This document shows positions 1 to 6,323 of a stretch of 8,536 bases of DNA, piece by piece; position 1 is the first letter of the stretch, and each line of letters starts with the position of its first letter. A program made the translations under genes and the position numbers. Under the pieces are notes generated by a model. It did no database searches. It saw only the letters and a program-made list of their open reading frames with translations, and was not told where the DNA came from. This stretch comes from an uncultured Sphingomonadales bacterium (GTDB lineage: Bacteria > Pseudomonadota > Alphaproteobacteria > Sphingomonadales > Sphingomonadaceae), in contig CAIKKO010000209.1 of NCBI GenBank assembly GCA_903828025.1, positions 1-8,536 of the forward strand, given 5' to 3'.

Positions 1-250
1 ACACGGTGCCCACCCACGCAAACGCCGCGCCCGCATCGGGCATCACGCGGTTGAGGCTGGCAAAGGCAAACATCAGCCCGAGCATGAGCAATCCGCTATA
101 GAGCAGGCTGCCCACCGAAAGCGGCCCGATGGCCGCGTAGATCGTGCCCGTCGTCACCGCGATGGAAAAGGCCGGAGACGTCCCGGCAATGCCCATGATG
201 GTCGATTCCACCGCGCTGAGTGCGCCTTTGGCCAGACTGTGCTCTGTCAC
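1..250 (-). CDS. APC-superfamily amino acid/amine permease, N-terminal part (runs off the window)
   Basis: Translating the minus strand from a GTG at 250-248 gives 83 residues that stay open to the window edge. The protein begins VTEHSLAKGALSAVES and contains GIAGTSPAFSIAVT, a small-residue-rich first transmembrane helix typical of APC transporters. A second hydrophobic helix (SLLYSGLLMLGLMFAFASL) follows, then NRVMPDAGAAFAWVG, which matches the family pattern of an Arg before P-x-A-G-(G/A)-x-(Y/F)-x-W. Such proteins sit in the inner membrane and import amino acids, polyamines or ethanolamine by cation symport or exchange. The GTG start is supported by AGGGGG ten bases upstream (266-261) and because the nearest upstream ATG (268-270 region) reads into a stop after five codons. 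The gene lies 54 bp downstream of the GntR regulator on the same strand, so the two are probably co-transcribed. By context it would import the amine degraded by the divergent operon. Family is fairly secure; substrate is inference. Confidence 0.8.
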   Translation of the reverse strand, partial: MTEHSLAKGALSAVESTIMGIAGTSPAFSIAVTTGTIYAAIGPLSVGSLLYSGLLMLGLMFAFASLNRVMPDAGAAFAWVGTV

Positions 251-260
251 GTGTTCAACG

Positions 261-266
261 CCCCCT
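261..266 (-). promoter_or_regulatory. Ribosome binding site of the permease gene
   Basis: On the minus strand AGGGGG lies ten bases before the GTG codon at 250-248. It decides the start of the permease, since the only nearby ATG is followed almost at once by an in-frame stop. Confidence 0.5.
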
Positions 267-304
267 GGTCATGGCGCGCATCACACGCTGCAATGCGCCA
301 CCCG

Positions 305-1048
305 TCAAGCGTTCGCCGCAGAAACCGCAGCGCGCCGCCGCACCGGGGCGGGTTTGCCGGTCTCGCGCGCCCGGCTGCGGATCAGGGTGGTGCCGATATG
401 CGCGATGCCGTCGCGGATATCGGCCTCGATCGCGGTCCTGAGCGCCTTGGGGTCGCGCGCGCGCAGCGCGGTCAGCGCTTCCCGGTGGCGATCGACGGCA
501 TAATGCATGGCGTCACTGCTGATGGCCTGGCGCAGGAACGGGCCGATCTGCAGCCACAGCGATTCGATCAGCGGCAGGAACGTCGATTGGGGCACGGCGC
601 TGTAGAGACAGGCGTGGAACGCAAAGTTGGAGCCGATCCACACGTCGTAGTCGCGCGTCTTTTCGGCCTGCGTGATCGCCGCATCGCACACCGCCATCGC
701 GGATAGGATCGCATCGGTCACGAACGGCATCGCGCGTTCGGCGGCTTCGACTTCCAGCACGATACGCGCCGCGATCAGATCGTTGAACCGGTCCATGGTC
801 ATCGGCGGGATGCGCACCCGGCGGTTGTCCTGCAATTCCACCGCGCGCTCCGCCACCAGCTGGCGCAGCGCCTCGCGCACCGGCATCGCGCTGACCTCCA
901 GTTCCTCGGCCAGCCCCCGGATCGTCAGCGACTGGCCCGGCTCGATCCGGCCGAGCATGATATTGCGGCGCAGGCGGCTGAGCACCTGTTGCTGCAAGGT
1001 GCGCGGATCATCGGCCATGCCGACCGGTTCGAACGTGCCGTAGTCCAT
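305..1048 (-). CDS. GntR-family transcriptional regulator, FadR/FCD subfamily
   Basis: This 247-residue protein is a one-component DNA-binding regulator of normal length for the FCD subfamily. Residues about 15-82 form the GntR winged helix, with LTIRGLAEELEVSAMPVREA (41-60) spanning the helix-turn-helix. Residues about 86-220 form the all-helical FCD ligand-binding domain. The usual FCD metal ligands are Asp, His, His, His; by my alignment the equivalents here are Asn141, His145, His188 and Asp210, so two are changed. The start at 1048 was chosen because AGGGA sits six bases upstream, while the frame itself stays open to 1387. An upstream in-frame ATG at 1108 would overlap a palindromic operator. 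The gene is divergent from the ligase operon and is followed by the permease. It is the obvious candidate to bind the TGTGATCACA palindromes on either side, controlling itself, the ligase operon and the distant oxidoreductase. Effector is unknown; an amine or its gamma-glutamyl derivative is a guess. Confidence 0.93.
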   Translation of the reverse strand: MDYGTFEPVGMADDPRTLQQQVLSRLRRNIMLGRIEPGQSLTIRGLAEELEVSAMPVREALRQLVAERAVELQDNRRVRIPPMTMDRFNDLIAARIVLEVEAAERAMPFVTDAILSAMAVCDAAITQAEKTRDYDVWIGSNFAFHACLYSAVPQSTFLPLIESLWLQIGPFLRQAISSDAMHYAVDRHREALTALRARDPKALRTAIEADIRDGIAHIGTTLIRSRARETGKPAPVRRRAAVSAANA

Positions 1049-1054
1049 GGCGTT

Positions 1055-1059
1055 TCCCT
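1055..1059 (-). promoter_or_regulatory. Ribosome binding site of the GntR regulator
   Basis: AGGGA on the minus strand lies six bases before the ATG at 1048-1046. It favours this start over the in-frame upstream ATG codons at 1099 and 1108, neither of which has a comparable site. Confidence 0.6.
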
Positions 1060-1107
1060 GCAAGCTTGTTTCGGCTTTGGCTTCGGCATTGGCTAGCATA
1101 GCTTGCA

Positions 1108-1117
1108 TGTGATCACA
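1108..1117. promoter_or_regulatory. Operator-like palindrome A, TGTGATCACA
   Basis: A perfect 10-bp inverted repeat 60 bp upstream of the regulator start codon. The identical 10-mer recurs upstream of the FAD oxidoreductase at 6260-6269. GntR-family proteins bind short palindromes, so this is a probable binding site for the adjacent regulator. Confidence 0.65.
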
Positions 1118-1148
1118 AAATCCGGGGCCTGCACCGGGCCGCGACCGA

Positions 1149-1178
1149 TTGACTCCGCTTGCCCCGCCTCCGTATGTG
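1149..1178 (+). promoter_or_regulatory. Possible promoter of the ligase operon
   Basis: TTGACT at 1149-1154 and TATGTG at 1173-1178 are separated by 18 bp. The -35 is close to consensus and the -10 matches only its first three bases. The -10 overlaps palindrome B, which would suit repression. A start near 1185 would leave a leader of about 42 nt before the ATG at 1227. Confidence 0.3.
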
Positions 1179-1184
1179 ATCACG
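1175..1184. promoter_or_regulatory. Operator-like palindrome B, TGTGATCACG
   Basis: Nine of ten bases match palindrome A. It lies 43 bp before the chosen ligase start and overlaps a candidate -10 element. Its position inside the longest open frame argues that translation begins downstream of it, at 1227 rather than 1149. Confidence 0.6.
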
Positions 1185-1226
1185 AATTGGCCGGGAGCCC
1201 CGCCGGCGTTGGACGATCCGCACACC

Positions 1227-2630
1227 ATGACCGACCCCGCATCCCTACCATCTGGCCTGATGGCCCCGCCCGCCGAGGCTGAGGCTTTCCTCGCCGCCAA
1301 CCCGGACATTGCCTTTATCGAGGTGATCTTCACTGCGCTTTCGGGCGTACCGCGCGGCAAGCGCATCCGCCGCAGCGAGCTTGCCACCGTCTACGCAAGC
1401 GGCCGCCTGTTCCCCAGCTCGATGCTGGTGGCCGATGTCACCGGACAGGACTGCGAGGACACCGGCCTCGTCTGGGGCACCGGCGATCCGGACTACATGC
1501 TGCGCCCGGTGCCGGGCACTTTGGTCAAGGCCCCGTGGCTGGGCGACGATGTCGCGCAAGTGCTCACCTCGATGTACTATCTGGATGGCACCCCCTGCGA
1601 ACTCGATCCGCGCCATGTGCTGCGCGGCGTGGTGGAGCGGTTCGCGGCGCTGGGCCTGACCCCCGTGGTGGCGTGCGAGATCGAGTACTACCTCGTCGAT
1701 CCGGTCCGCGCGCCCGATGGCACGCTGCGCCTCGCCGGGGCGCCTGCCAGCGGCGTCGTCCCCCACCTCGTCGATGTGTTCAGCTTGCGTGACGTGCAGG
1801 ATTTTGCCCCGTTCTTCAAGGAACTGTGGCGGCAGGCCGATGTGCAGGGCATCCCCTTGGAAGCCGTCATCGCCGAATATGCCGCAGGGCAGGTCGAACT
1901 CACGCTCCACCACCGCCCCGATGCGCTGCGCGCGGCTGACGAAGCGCAGATGTACAAGCGCCTCGCCAAAGGGGTCGCGGTCACGCAAGGCATGGAGGCC
2001 ACCTTCATGGCCAAGCCGTTCAGCCATTCGGCGGGCAGCTCGATGCACCTCCATTTCAGCATGGCCGGGGCAGACGGCCAGAACGTGTTCGCCAGCGAAG
2101 ACCCCGAAGGCACGCCCACAATGCGCCACGCCATCGGCGGGCTGCGCGAAACGCAGGCCGAAGCCTTTGGCATTTTCGCGCCCAATGCCAATTCCTTCCG
2201 CCGCTTCCGCGCCAATTCCTATGCCCCCACCGCGCCGATCTGGGGGGTGAACAACCGCTCGGTCAGCTTGCGCGTTCCCGCCGGGCCGCCCGCCTCGCGC
2301 CATGTCGAGCACCGCTTTGCCGGGGCCGACGCCAACCCCTACCTCGCGCTCGCCGCGATGCTGGCGGGGGTGCACCACGGCATGGTCAACCAGATCGACC
2401 CCGGCCCGGCGGTCGTCGGCGATGGCTACAAGGCCGCCGCCACATCCACCCATCAGGTGCCCGGCAACTGGTACGCCGCGATTGACGCGCTCGATGGGTC
2501 CGCGATCATGCGCGACTATCTCGGCAGCCGGTTCGTGGATATGTACTGCGCGGTGAAGCGCACCGAACAGGACCGCTTCTTCAGCGAGGTCACCGCGCTC
2601 GATTATGACTGGTACCTCAAAAACGCCTGA
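1227..2630 (+). CDS. Glutamine-synthetase-family gamma-glutamyl-amine ligase (PuuA/IpuC-like)
   Basis: A 467-residue cytosolic enzyme of the glutamine synthetase fold, expected to join an amine to the gamma-carboxyl of glutamate using ATP, as PuuA does for putrescine and IpuC for isopropylamine. E. coli PuuA has 472 residues, a close match. Visible motifs are EIEYYL (E151, E153, metal site), EAVIAEYAAGQVEL (E217, E224), AGSSMHLHFS (269-278, with the nucleotide/metal His), NNRSVSLRVP (342-351) and VEHRFAGADANPYL (E361, R363). The N-terminal RGKRI segment is also family-typical. The start at 1227 fits the family length and lies beyond operator B; the ribosome binding site is weak (GGA thirteen bases upstream), and an ATG at 1260 is an alternative. 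Context with an aminotransferase-fold enzyme, a PuuB-like oxidase, a permease and a GntR regulator argues for catabolism rather than ammonium assimilation. The exact amine is unknown. Confidence 0.9.
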   Translation: MTDPASLPSGLMAPPAEAEAFLAANPDIAFIEVIFTALSGVPRGKRIRRSELATVYASGRLFPSSMLVADVTGQDCEDTGLVWGTGDPDYMLRPVPGTLVKAPWLGDDVAQVLTSMYYLDGTPCELDPRHVLRGVVERFAALGLTPVVACEIEYYLVDPVRAPDGTLRLAGAPASGVVPHLVDVFSLRDVQDFAPFFKELWRQADVQGIPLEAVIAEYAAGQVELTLHHRPDALRAADEAQMYKRLAKGVAVTQGMEATFMAKPFSHSAGSSMHLHFSMAGADGQNVFASEDPEGTPTMRHAIGGLRETQAEAFGIFAPNANSFRRFRANSYAPTAPIWGVNNRSVSLRVPAGPPASRHVEHRFAGADANPYLALAAMLAGVHHGMVNQIDPGPAVVGDGYKAAATSTHQVPGNWYAAIDALDGSAIMRDYLGSRFVDMYCAVKRTEQDRFFSEVTALDYDWYLKNA

Positions 2631-3897
2631 CGCGGACCTTCTGGCCCGGCGCGACCTTGCCTTCGGCAAAGGCGCCAAGCTGTTCTACGATACCCCGCTG
2701 CATCTGGTGCGCGGCGCGGGCGCGCATGTCTTCGCCGCCGATGGCCGCCGCTATGTCGATATGTACAACAACGTGCCCTGCGTCGGCCACGCGCACCCCA
2801 GGATTGTCGAGGCGATGGCGCGCCAGCAGGCCGCGCTCAACACCCACAGCCGCTACCTCAGCGAACCTGCCATTGCGCTCGCCGAACGGCTGACCGGCCT
2901 GCAGCGCGTCACGCAAAGCGCGATTTTCAGCTGCTCGGGCACCGAGGCCATCGAAATCGCGATCCGCATCGCGCGCATCGCCACAGGCGCGGGGGGGATC
3001 GTCTGCACCGATCACACTTACCACGGCAACAACATGCTCGTCGGCGCGCTGACGAACCTGCCCGCGGGCGACACCCGGCACCCGGACGTGCGCTCGATCC
3101 CCTTCCCCGAAACGCTGCGCCCCCTCGCGCCGGGCCTCACCGGCGAAGCGCTGGCCGATGCCTATATCGCCCGCCTCATCGCCGCCATCGACGAGCTCAA
3201 GGCCAGCGGTGCAGGCTTTGCCGCGCTGATCCTCTGCCCGATCCTCGCCAACGAGGGCCTGCCCGATATCCCGCAAGGCTTCATGGCCAAGGCGGCGGCG
3301 GCGGTGCGCGCGGCGGGCGGGCTGATCATCGCCGACGAAGTGCAGGCGGGCTATGGGCGCACCGGCCAATGGTGGGGCTATGACGCGGTCGGCCTCGTGC
3401 CCGATATTGTCGTCACCGGCAAACCGATGGGCGCGGGGCTGCCGCTTGCCGCCACCACCGCCAAGCGCGATCTGGTCGAAGCGTTCCGCGGCGAAACCCG
3501 CTATTTCAACACCTTCGCCGCCAGCCCGCTGCAAGGCGCGGTCGGCCTCGCGGTAATCGAGGTGCTCGAATCCGAAGGGCTGATCGAACGCGCCCGCGTG
3601 CTCGGCGCGGAGCTCAAGGCCGCGCTGCGCCAGCGCCTCGGCCACTGGCCGGGCCTTGCCGATGTGCGCGGGCTGGGCCTGTTCCTCGCCGCCGAATTCG
3701 TGGACAGCGACGGCGCGCCAGACACCGCGCAGGCCTTCGAGCTGGTCTGTGCCTTGCGCGACAAAGGCTTCCTCACCTCGATCGACGGCGCGTTCAACAA
3801 TTGCGTCAAGATGCGCCCCCCGCTCGCGCTGCAACGCGCCGATGCGCTCGCGTTCCTTGATGCGTTCGACCGCGCCGTGGCCGAGCGCCATGCCTGA
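2605..3897 (+). CDS. Class III PLP enzyme: aminotransferase or amino-alcohol-phosphate phospho-lyase
   Basis: This 430-residue PLP enzyme belongs to the class III (fold I) aminotransferases. Visible cofactor residues are SGTEA (111-115, phosphate cup), YHG (139-141, ring stacking), DEVQ (244-247, Asp244 to the pyridine nitrogen), GKPMG with Lys273 as the Schiff-base lysine, and NTF with Thr303. The N-terminal segments YNNVPCVGHAHP and LNTHSRYL, and RYFNTFAASPLQGAVGLAV later on, resemble the vertebrate AGXT2L1/AGXT2L2 proteins as I recall them. Those are phospho-lyases on phosphoethanolamine and 5-phosphohydroxylysine rather than transaminases. The kinase gene directly downstream supports that reading, but an omega-amine transaminase role (PuuE/SpuC-like) remains possible. 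The ATG at 2605 overlaps the ligase gene by 26 bp, implying translational coupling; I see no other ATG, GTG or TTG start that keeps the whole N-terminal domain. Family certain, reaction uncertain. Confidence 0.88.
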   Translation: MTGTSKTPDADLLARRDLAFGKGAKLFYDTPLHLVRGAGAHVFAADGRRYVDMYNNVPCVGHAHPRIVEAMARQQAALNTHSRYLSEPAIALAERLTGLQRVTQSAIFSCSGTEAIEIAIRIARIATGAGGIVCTDHTYHGNNMLVGALTNLPAGDTRHPDVRSIPFPETLRPLAPGLTGEALADAYIARLIAAIDELKASGAGFAALILCPILANEGLPDIPQGFMAKAAAAVRAAGGLIIADEVQAGYGRTGQWWGYDAVGLVPDIVVTGKPMGAGLPLAATTAKRDLVEAFRGETRYFNTFAASPLQGAVGLAVIEVLESEGLIERARVLGAELKAALRQRLGHWPGLADVRGLGLFLAAEFVDSDGAPDTAQAFELVCALRDKGFLTSIDGAFNNCVKMRPPLALQRADALAFLDAFDRAVAERHA

Positions 3898-4876
3898 TAT
3901 TGCCGCCTATCGCCCCGCCGCCCACGCCGCATTGGCAGCGTTCGGTTTGGCCGGGGCCTGCCCCGAACCCGTCGGCAAAAGCGAAAACGTCGTGTTCCGC
4001 GCGACCGGTCCCGATGGCACCGCATATGCCCTGCGCCTCCACCGCCCCGGCTACCATCCGCTCGCCGCGCTCGAATCCGAACGCCTGCTCACCGCGCACC
4101 TCGCCGCACAGGGCCTGATCGTCCCCACCGGTCGCCGCACCACGAGCGGCGCTTGGTACGCGCGGGTCGCCACTCCCGATCCCGAAGCCAGCCGCCTCGC
4201 CGGGCTCACGCTGTGGCACCCGGGCGAAACGCTCCACAGCCTGATCGGCGATGATCGCGGGCCCGCCACGTGGGACTGGTTCGAACGCGCCGGTGCGCTG
4301 CTTGCCGCCCTGCACAGCGCAACCGCGATCTGGTCCCCGCCCGCCGGCTTCATCCGCCACCGCCTCGATGCAGACGGCCTCGTGGGCGAAGCGCCCTTCT
4401 GGGGCCGGTTCTGGGAGCTCCCCTGCCTCACCGCCGAGGAGCGCCACATGCTGACGGGCGCGCGCGATCGCGTCGCCGCTCGCCTCGCCGACCTTGCCGA
4501 CCCGCTCGTGCTCATCCACGCCGATGCCCATCCCGCCAACATCCTCGTCAGCGCAGGCCAATTCGGCCTCATAGATTTCGACGATTGCGCCTGGGGCTGG
4601 CCCGTGTTCGACATGGCCGTCAGCTTGTGGAGCGCCTCCAGCGATCCGCAGTTCAGCGCGCTGCGCAGCCGCTTCCTGGCCGGTTACGCGGCCCGCCGCG
4701 CCGTGCCGGACGGCGTGTTCGCGCAGCTCGATCTGTTCCTGCTCGTGCGCTCGCTCATGCTGATCGGCTGGTTCGATTCCCGCCCCGAGCTGACGGGCGA
4801 GGCAGCGGAATGGAAGCCCCGCCTGATTGCCAAAGTCTTGAAAGGAATCGAGGATCTGAAGCGCACCTCAAGCTGA
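3890..4876 (+). CDS. APH-family small-molecule kinase (SrkA/homoserine-kinase-II/hydroxylysine-kinase-like)
   Basis: A 328-residue soluble kinase of the aminoglycoside phosphotransferase (APH) fold. The catalytic loop reads HADAHPANIL (210-219; Asp212 catalytic base, Asn217 metal ligand), followed by DFDD (229-232; Asp229 metal ligand) and WPVFDMAVSLW. The N-lobe has GKSENVVFRA and ALRLHRPGY (47-55), in which Arg49 sits where many relatives carry the ATP-binding Lys. The ATG at 3890 overlaps the end of the PLP-enzyme gene by 8 bp, so the two are translationally coupled. In animals a kinase of this fold (hydroxylysine kinase) makes the substrate for a phospho-lyase of the class III PLP fold, and the gene pair here mirrors that. 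I infer phosphorylation of an amino alcohol or hydroxylated amine. An antibiotic-resistance role is unlikely given the operon. Ethanolamine, aminopropanol or another alcohol cannot be told apart from sequence. Confidence 0.85.
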   Translation: MPDIAAYRPAAHAALAAFGLAGACPEPVGKSENVVFRATGPDGTAYALRLHRPGYHPLAALESERLLTAHLAAQGLIVPTGRRTTSGAWYARVATPDPEASRLAGLTLWHPGETLHSLIGDDRGPATWDWFERAGALLAALHSATAIWSPPAGFIRHRLDADGLVGEAPFWGRFWELPCLTAEERHMLTGARDRVAARLADLADPLVLIHADAHPANILVSAGQFGLIDFDDCAWGWPVFDMAVSLWSASSDPQFSALRSRFLAGYAARRAVPDGVFAQLDLFLLVRSLMLIGWFDSRPELTGEAAEWKPRLIAKVLKGIEDLKRTSS

Positions 4877-4882
4877 CTTGAG
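4867..4882. terminator. Short hairpin between convergent genes, possible weak bidirectional terminator
   Basis: CTCAAG, loop CTGA, CTTGAG forms a perfect 6-bp stem spanning the stop of the kinase gene. An outer CTGAA (4856-4860) can pair with TTCAG (4884-4888) across an asymmetric internal loop. It sits at the 21-bp gap between convergent genes, where a shared terminator is expected. No U-run follows on either strand, so intrinsic termination is doubtful. Confidence 0.35.
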
Positions 4883-4897
4883 ATTCAGGATTCGTCG

Positions 4898-6214
4898 TTA
4901 GATTCCAAGCTTGTCGCGCAATCCGTAATACCACGAGCCGATCACGCAATAGGGCACGCGAAACAGCTTGCCCCCCACGAACGGGATATAGGGGAGCGAG
5001 GCGAACACATCGAACTTGGTCATCTGCCCGTCAATCGCTTCGGCCAGCCGCCGCCCGAGCATCTGCGTCGTGGTCACGCCGTGTCCGCTATCGCCTTGCG
5101 AGAAATAGACGCTGTCTGAAACGCGGCCCATCTGCGGGTAGCGCGTCATCGTCAGCGCGAAGTTGCCGCTCCACTGGAACTCGATCTTGGCGTGCTTCAG
5201 CTGCGGGAACGTGAGGTGCATCTGCGGCACGATCTTGCCCTCGATCGAGGCCGGATCGGTGCCGCCATAGACCGTGCCGCCACCATAGAGCAGGCGGCCA
5301 TCGGCGGTGCGGCGGTAATAATCCGGGATATAGCGGATATCTTCGATGCAGTAGTTGGTCGGAAACAGCGCCTCCAGCACATCATCGCCCAGCACTTCGG
5401 TGGTGATGATCTGGCTGGAGACGGGCAGGATGCGCGAGGACAAGTCCGGCGCGGCATCCCCCAGATAGGCATTGCCGCAGACCAGCACTTTCTTCGCGGT
5501 CACTGTGCCCTTGGCGGTATGCACCACCGGCACCGCACCCCGGTCCACATGCGTCACGCGCGATTGCTCGAAGATCCGCCCGCCCAGCCCCTCGAACGCC
5601 GCCGCCTCGCCCAGCACATAGTTGAGCGAATGCATGTGCCCGCCCTTGGGATCGAACATGCCGCCGATATAGCGGTCCGAATTGATGTGCTCCCGCGCCT
5701 CGGCCCCTTCGGCGAGGAACATCTCGGTGTGCCCGTGGCGGTGCCATTCCTCGGTGCGCTCGGCCAGTTCGCGCAGTTGCGGCTTGCTCATGGCGACGAT
5801 GGCGTTGCCCGCGCGGAGGTCGCACGCGATGCCGTACTTCGCCACCCGCTCGCGGATGATCGCTTGGCCTTCCAAGGCCATCGCGCCGAACGCCGCCTCG
5901 GCATCCGCGCCGTAATGCTTGCGCACTTCCTGCATCCGCCGGCTGTAGCCATTGACCAGTTGCCCGCCATTGCGCCCCGAAGCGCCCCAGCCGACCCGCT
6001 CGCCCTCGATCACGATCACCGAATAGCCGCGCTCGGCCAGTTCCAGCGCCGCGCCCATGCCGGTGAACCCCGCACCCACGACGCAGATGTCGCAGCTTTC
6101 CTCGCCCAGCAGTTCAGCGCGGCGCGGCGCGGGGTTGGCCGTCGCGGCATAATAGCTGGGCAGGCCCGCATAAGGCGCGGCGGGCGAGAAGTGGTCGATG
6201 GGGCGGTCGGTCAT
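4898..6214 (-). CDS. FAD-dependent amine oxidoreductase (PuuB/OrdL-like, DAO family)
   Basis: A 438-residue flavoprotein of the DAO/DadA family, close in length to gamma-glutamylputrescine oxidase PuuB. After a roughly 40-residue lead comes the Rossmann motif CVVGAGFTG (44-52), with Glu70 ending the second strand as ribose ligand, then the family hallmark GWGASGRNGGQ (75-85). The C-terminal part carries SQGDSGHGVTTTQMLG, a second FAD-binding stretch, and ends in YYGLRDKLGI, like the aromatic-x-x-Lys/Arg-Asp-Arg/Lys-Leu tail of PuuB proteins. It likely oxidises the C-N bond of a gamma-glutamylated amine to an aldehyde, releasing ammonia and peroxide or passing electrons on. The open frame begins at 6268, inside operator C, so I take the ATG at 6214. 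There is no Shine-Dalgarno there, which fits a near-leaderless message. It is convergent with the kinase gene and tied to the ligase operon by shared operator palindromes. Substrate not determined. Confidence 0.9.
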   Translation of the reverse strand: MTDRPIDHFSPAAPYAGLPSYYAATANPAPRRAELLGEESCDICVVGAGFTGMGAALELAERGYSVIVIEGERVGWGASGRNGGQLVNGYSRRMQEVRKHYGADAEAAFGAMALEGQAIIRERVAKYGIACDLRAGNAIVAMSKPQLRELAERTEEWHRHGHTEMFLAEGAEAREHINSDRYIGGMFDPKGGHMHSLNYVLGEAAAFEGLGGRIFEQSRVTHVDRGAVPVVHTAKGTVTAKKVLVCGNAYLGDAAPDLSSRILPVSSQIITTEVLGDDVLEALFPTNYCIEDIRYIPDYYRRTADGRLLYGGGTVYGGTDPASIEGKIVPQMHLTFPQLKHAKIEFQWSGNFALTMTRYPQMGRVSDSVYFSQGDSGHGVTTTQMLGRRLAEAIDGQMTKFDVFASLPYIPFVGGKLFRVPYCVIGSWYYGLRDKLGI

Positions 6215-6224
6215 GGGCGCACGA

Positions 6225-6252
6225 ATTAGGGGCTGCGGCGCTGCGCTGTCAA
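6225..6252 (-). promoter_or_regulatory. Probable promoter of the oxidoreductase gene
   Basis: On the minus strand a perfect TTGACA (6252-6247) is followed after 16 bp by CCTAAT (6230-6225), which keeps the TAAT of a -10. The start of transcription would fall near 6218, only about 3-5 nt before the ATG at 6214, so the mRNA would be leaderless or nearly so. Operator C lies just upstream of the -35. Confidence 0.45.
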
Positions 6253-6259
6253 CGCAAAT

Positions 6260-6269
6260 TGTGATCACA
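6260..6269. promoter_or_regulatory. Operator-like palindrome C, TGTGATCACA
   Basis: Identical over ten bases to palindrome A next to the GntR regulator, about 5.1 kb away. It lies 7 bp upstream of the -35 of the oxidoreductase promoter and abuts an alternative -10-like CATAAT (6274-6269, minus strand). It is the strongest sign that the oxidoreductase belongs to the same regulon. Confidence 0.65.
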
Positions 6270-6323
6270 TTATGCGCGCGGGATGCCAGCCAACGGCGCG
6301 GGCAGCCGCTGCACCGCCGCTCT

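Larger units (their letters stand above)
1049..1226. promoter_or_regulatory. Divergent control region between regulator and ligase operon
   Basis: This 178-bp gap separates two divergent start codons and contains two palindromes of the form TGTGATCAC(A/G), centred 67 bp apart. On the plus strand TTGACT (1149-1154) lies 18 bp before TATGTG (1173-1178), a fair promoter for the ligase operon. On the minus strand TATGCT (1100-1095) is a possible -10 for the regulator, placing palindrome A just upstream of it. Both transcription units would then be touched by the same DNA-binding protein. Layout of a shared, autoregulated control region is inferred. Confidence 0.6.

Noticed and set aside
1149..1226. 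Longer N-terminus of the ligase from the ATG at 1149
   Set aside because: It would begin inside the predicted -35 and include operator B in the coding region; the Pro-rich extension is not typical of the family.
1049..1387. N-terminal extension of the GntR regulator
   Set aside because: The extension would cross both operators and the ligase start, and the good ribosome binding site lies before the ATG at 1048.
1245..2678. 477-codon open frame on the minus strand opposite the ligase gene
   Set aside because: It has no recognisable domain, is rich in Arg, Gly, His and Ala as expected of a GC-rich antisense frame, and fully overlaps a well-supported gene.
3324..3331. TGATCATC resembling an operator core inside the PLP-enzyme gene
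   Set aside because: It only shares the TGATCA core, lacks the flanking TG and CA, and encodes a conserved strand of the enzyme.
2617..3891. 424-codon open frame on the minus strand opposite the PLP-enzyme gene
   Set aside because: Low-complexity Arg/Gly/Ala-rich translation with no motifs, overlapping a gene whose catalytic residues are all visible.
5192..6229. 345-codon open frame on the plus strand opposite the oxidoreductase gene
   Set aside because: Its translation is His/Arg/Ala-rich without any fold signature, and the opposite strand has a complete FAD enzyme.
6215..6268. Longer N-terminus of the oxidoreductase from the ATG at 6268
   Set aside because: The start codon would lie within operator C and upstream of a consensus-like TTGACA promoter element.
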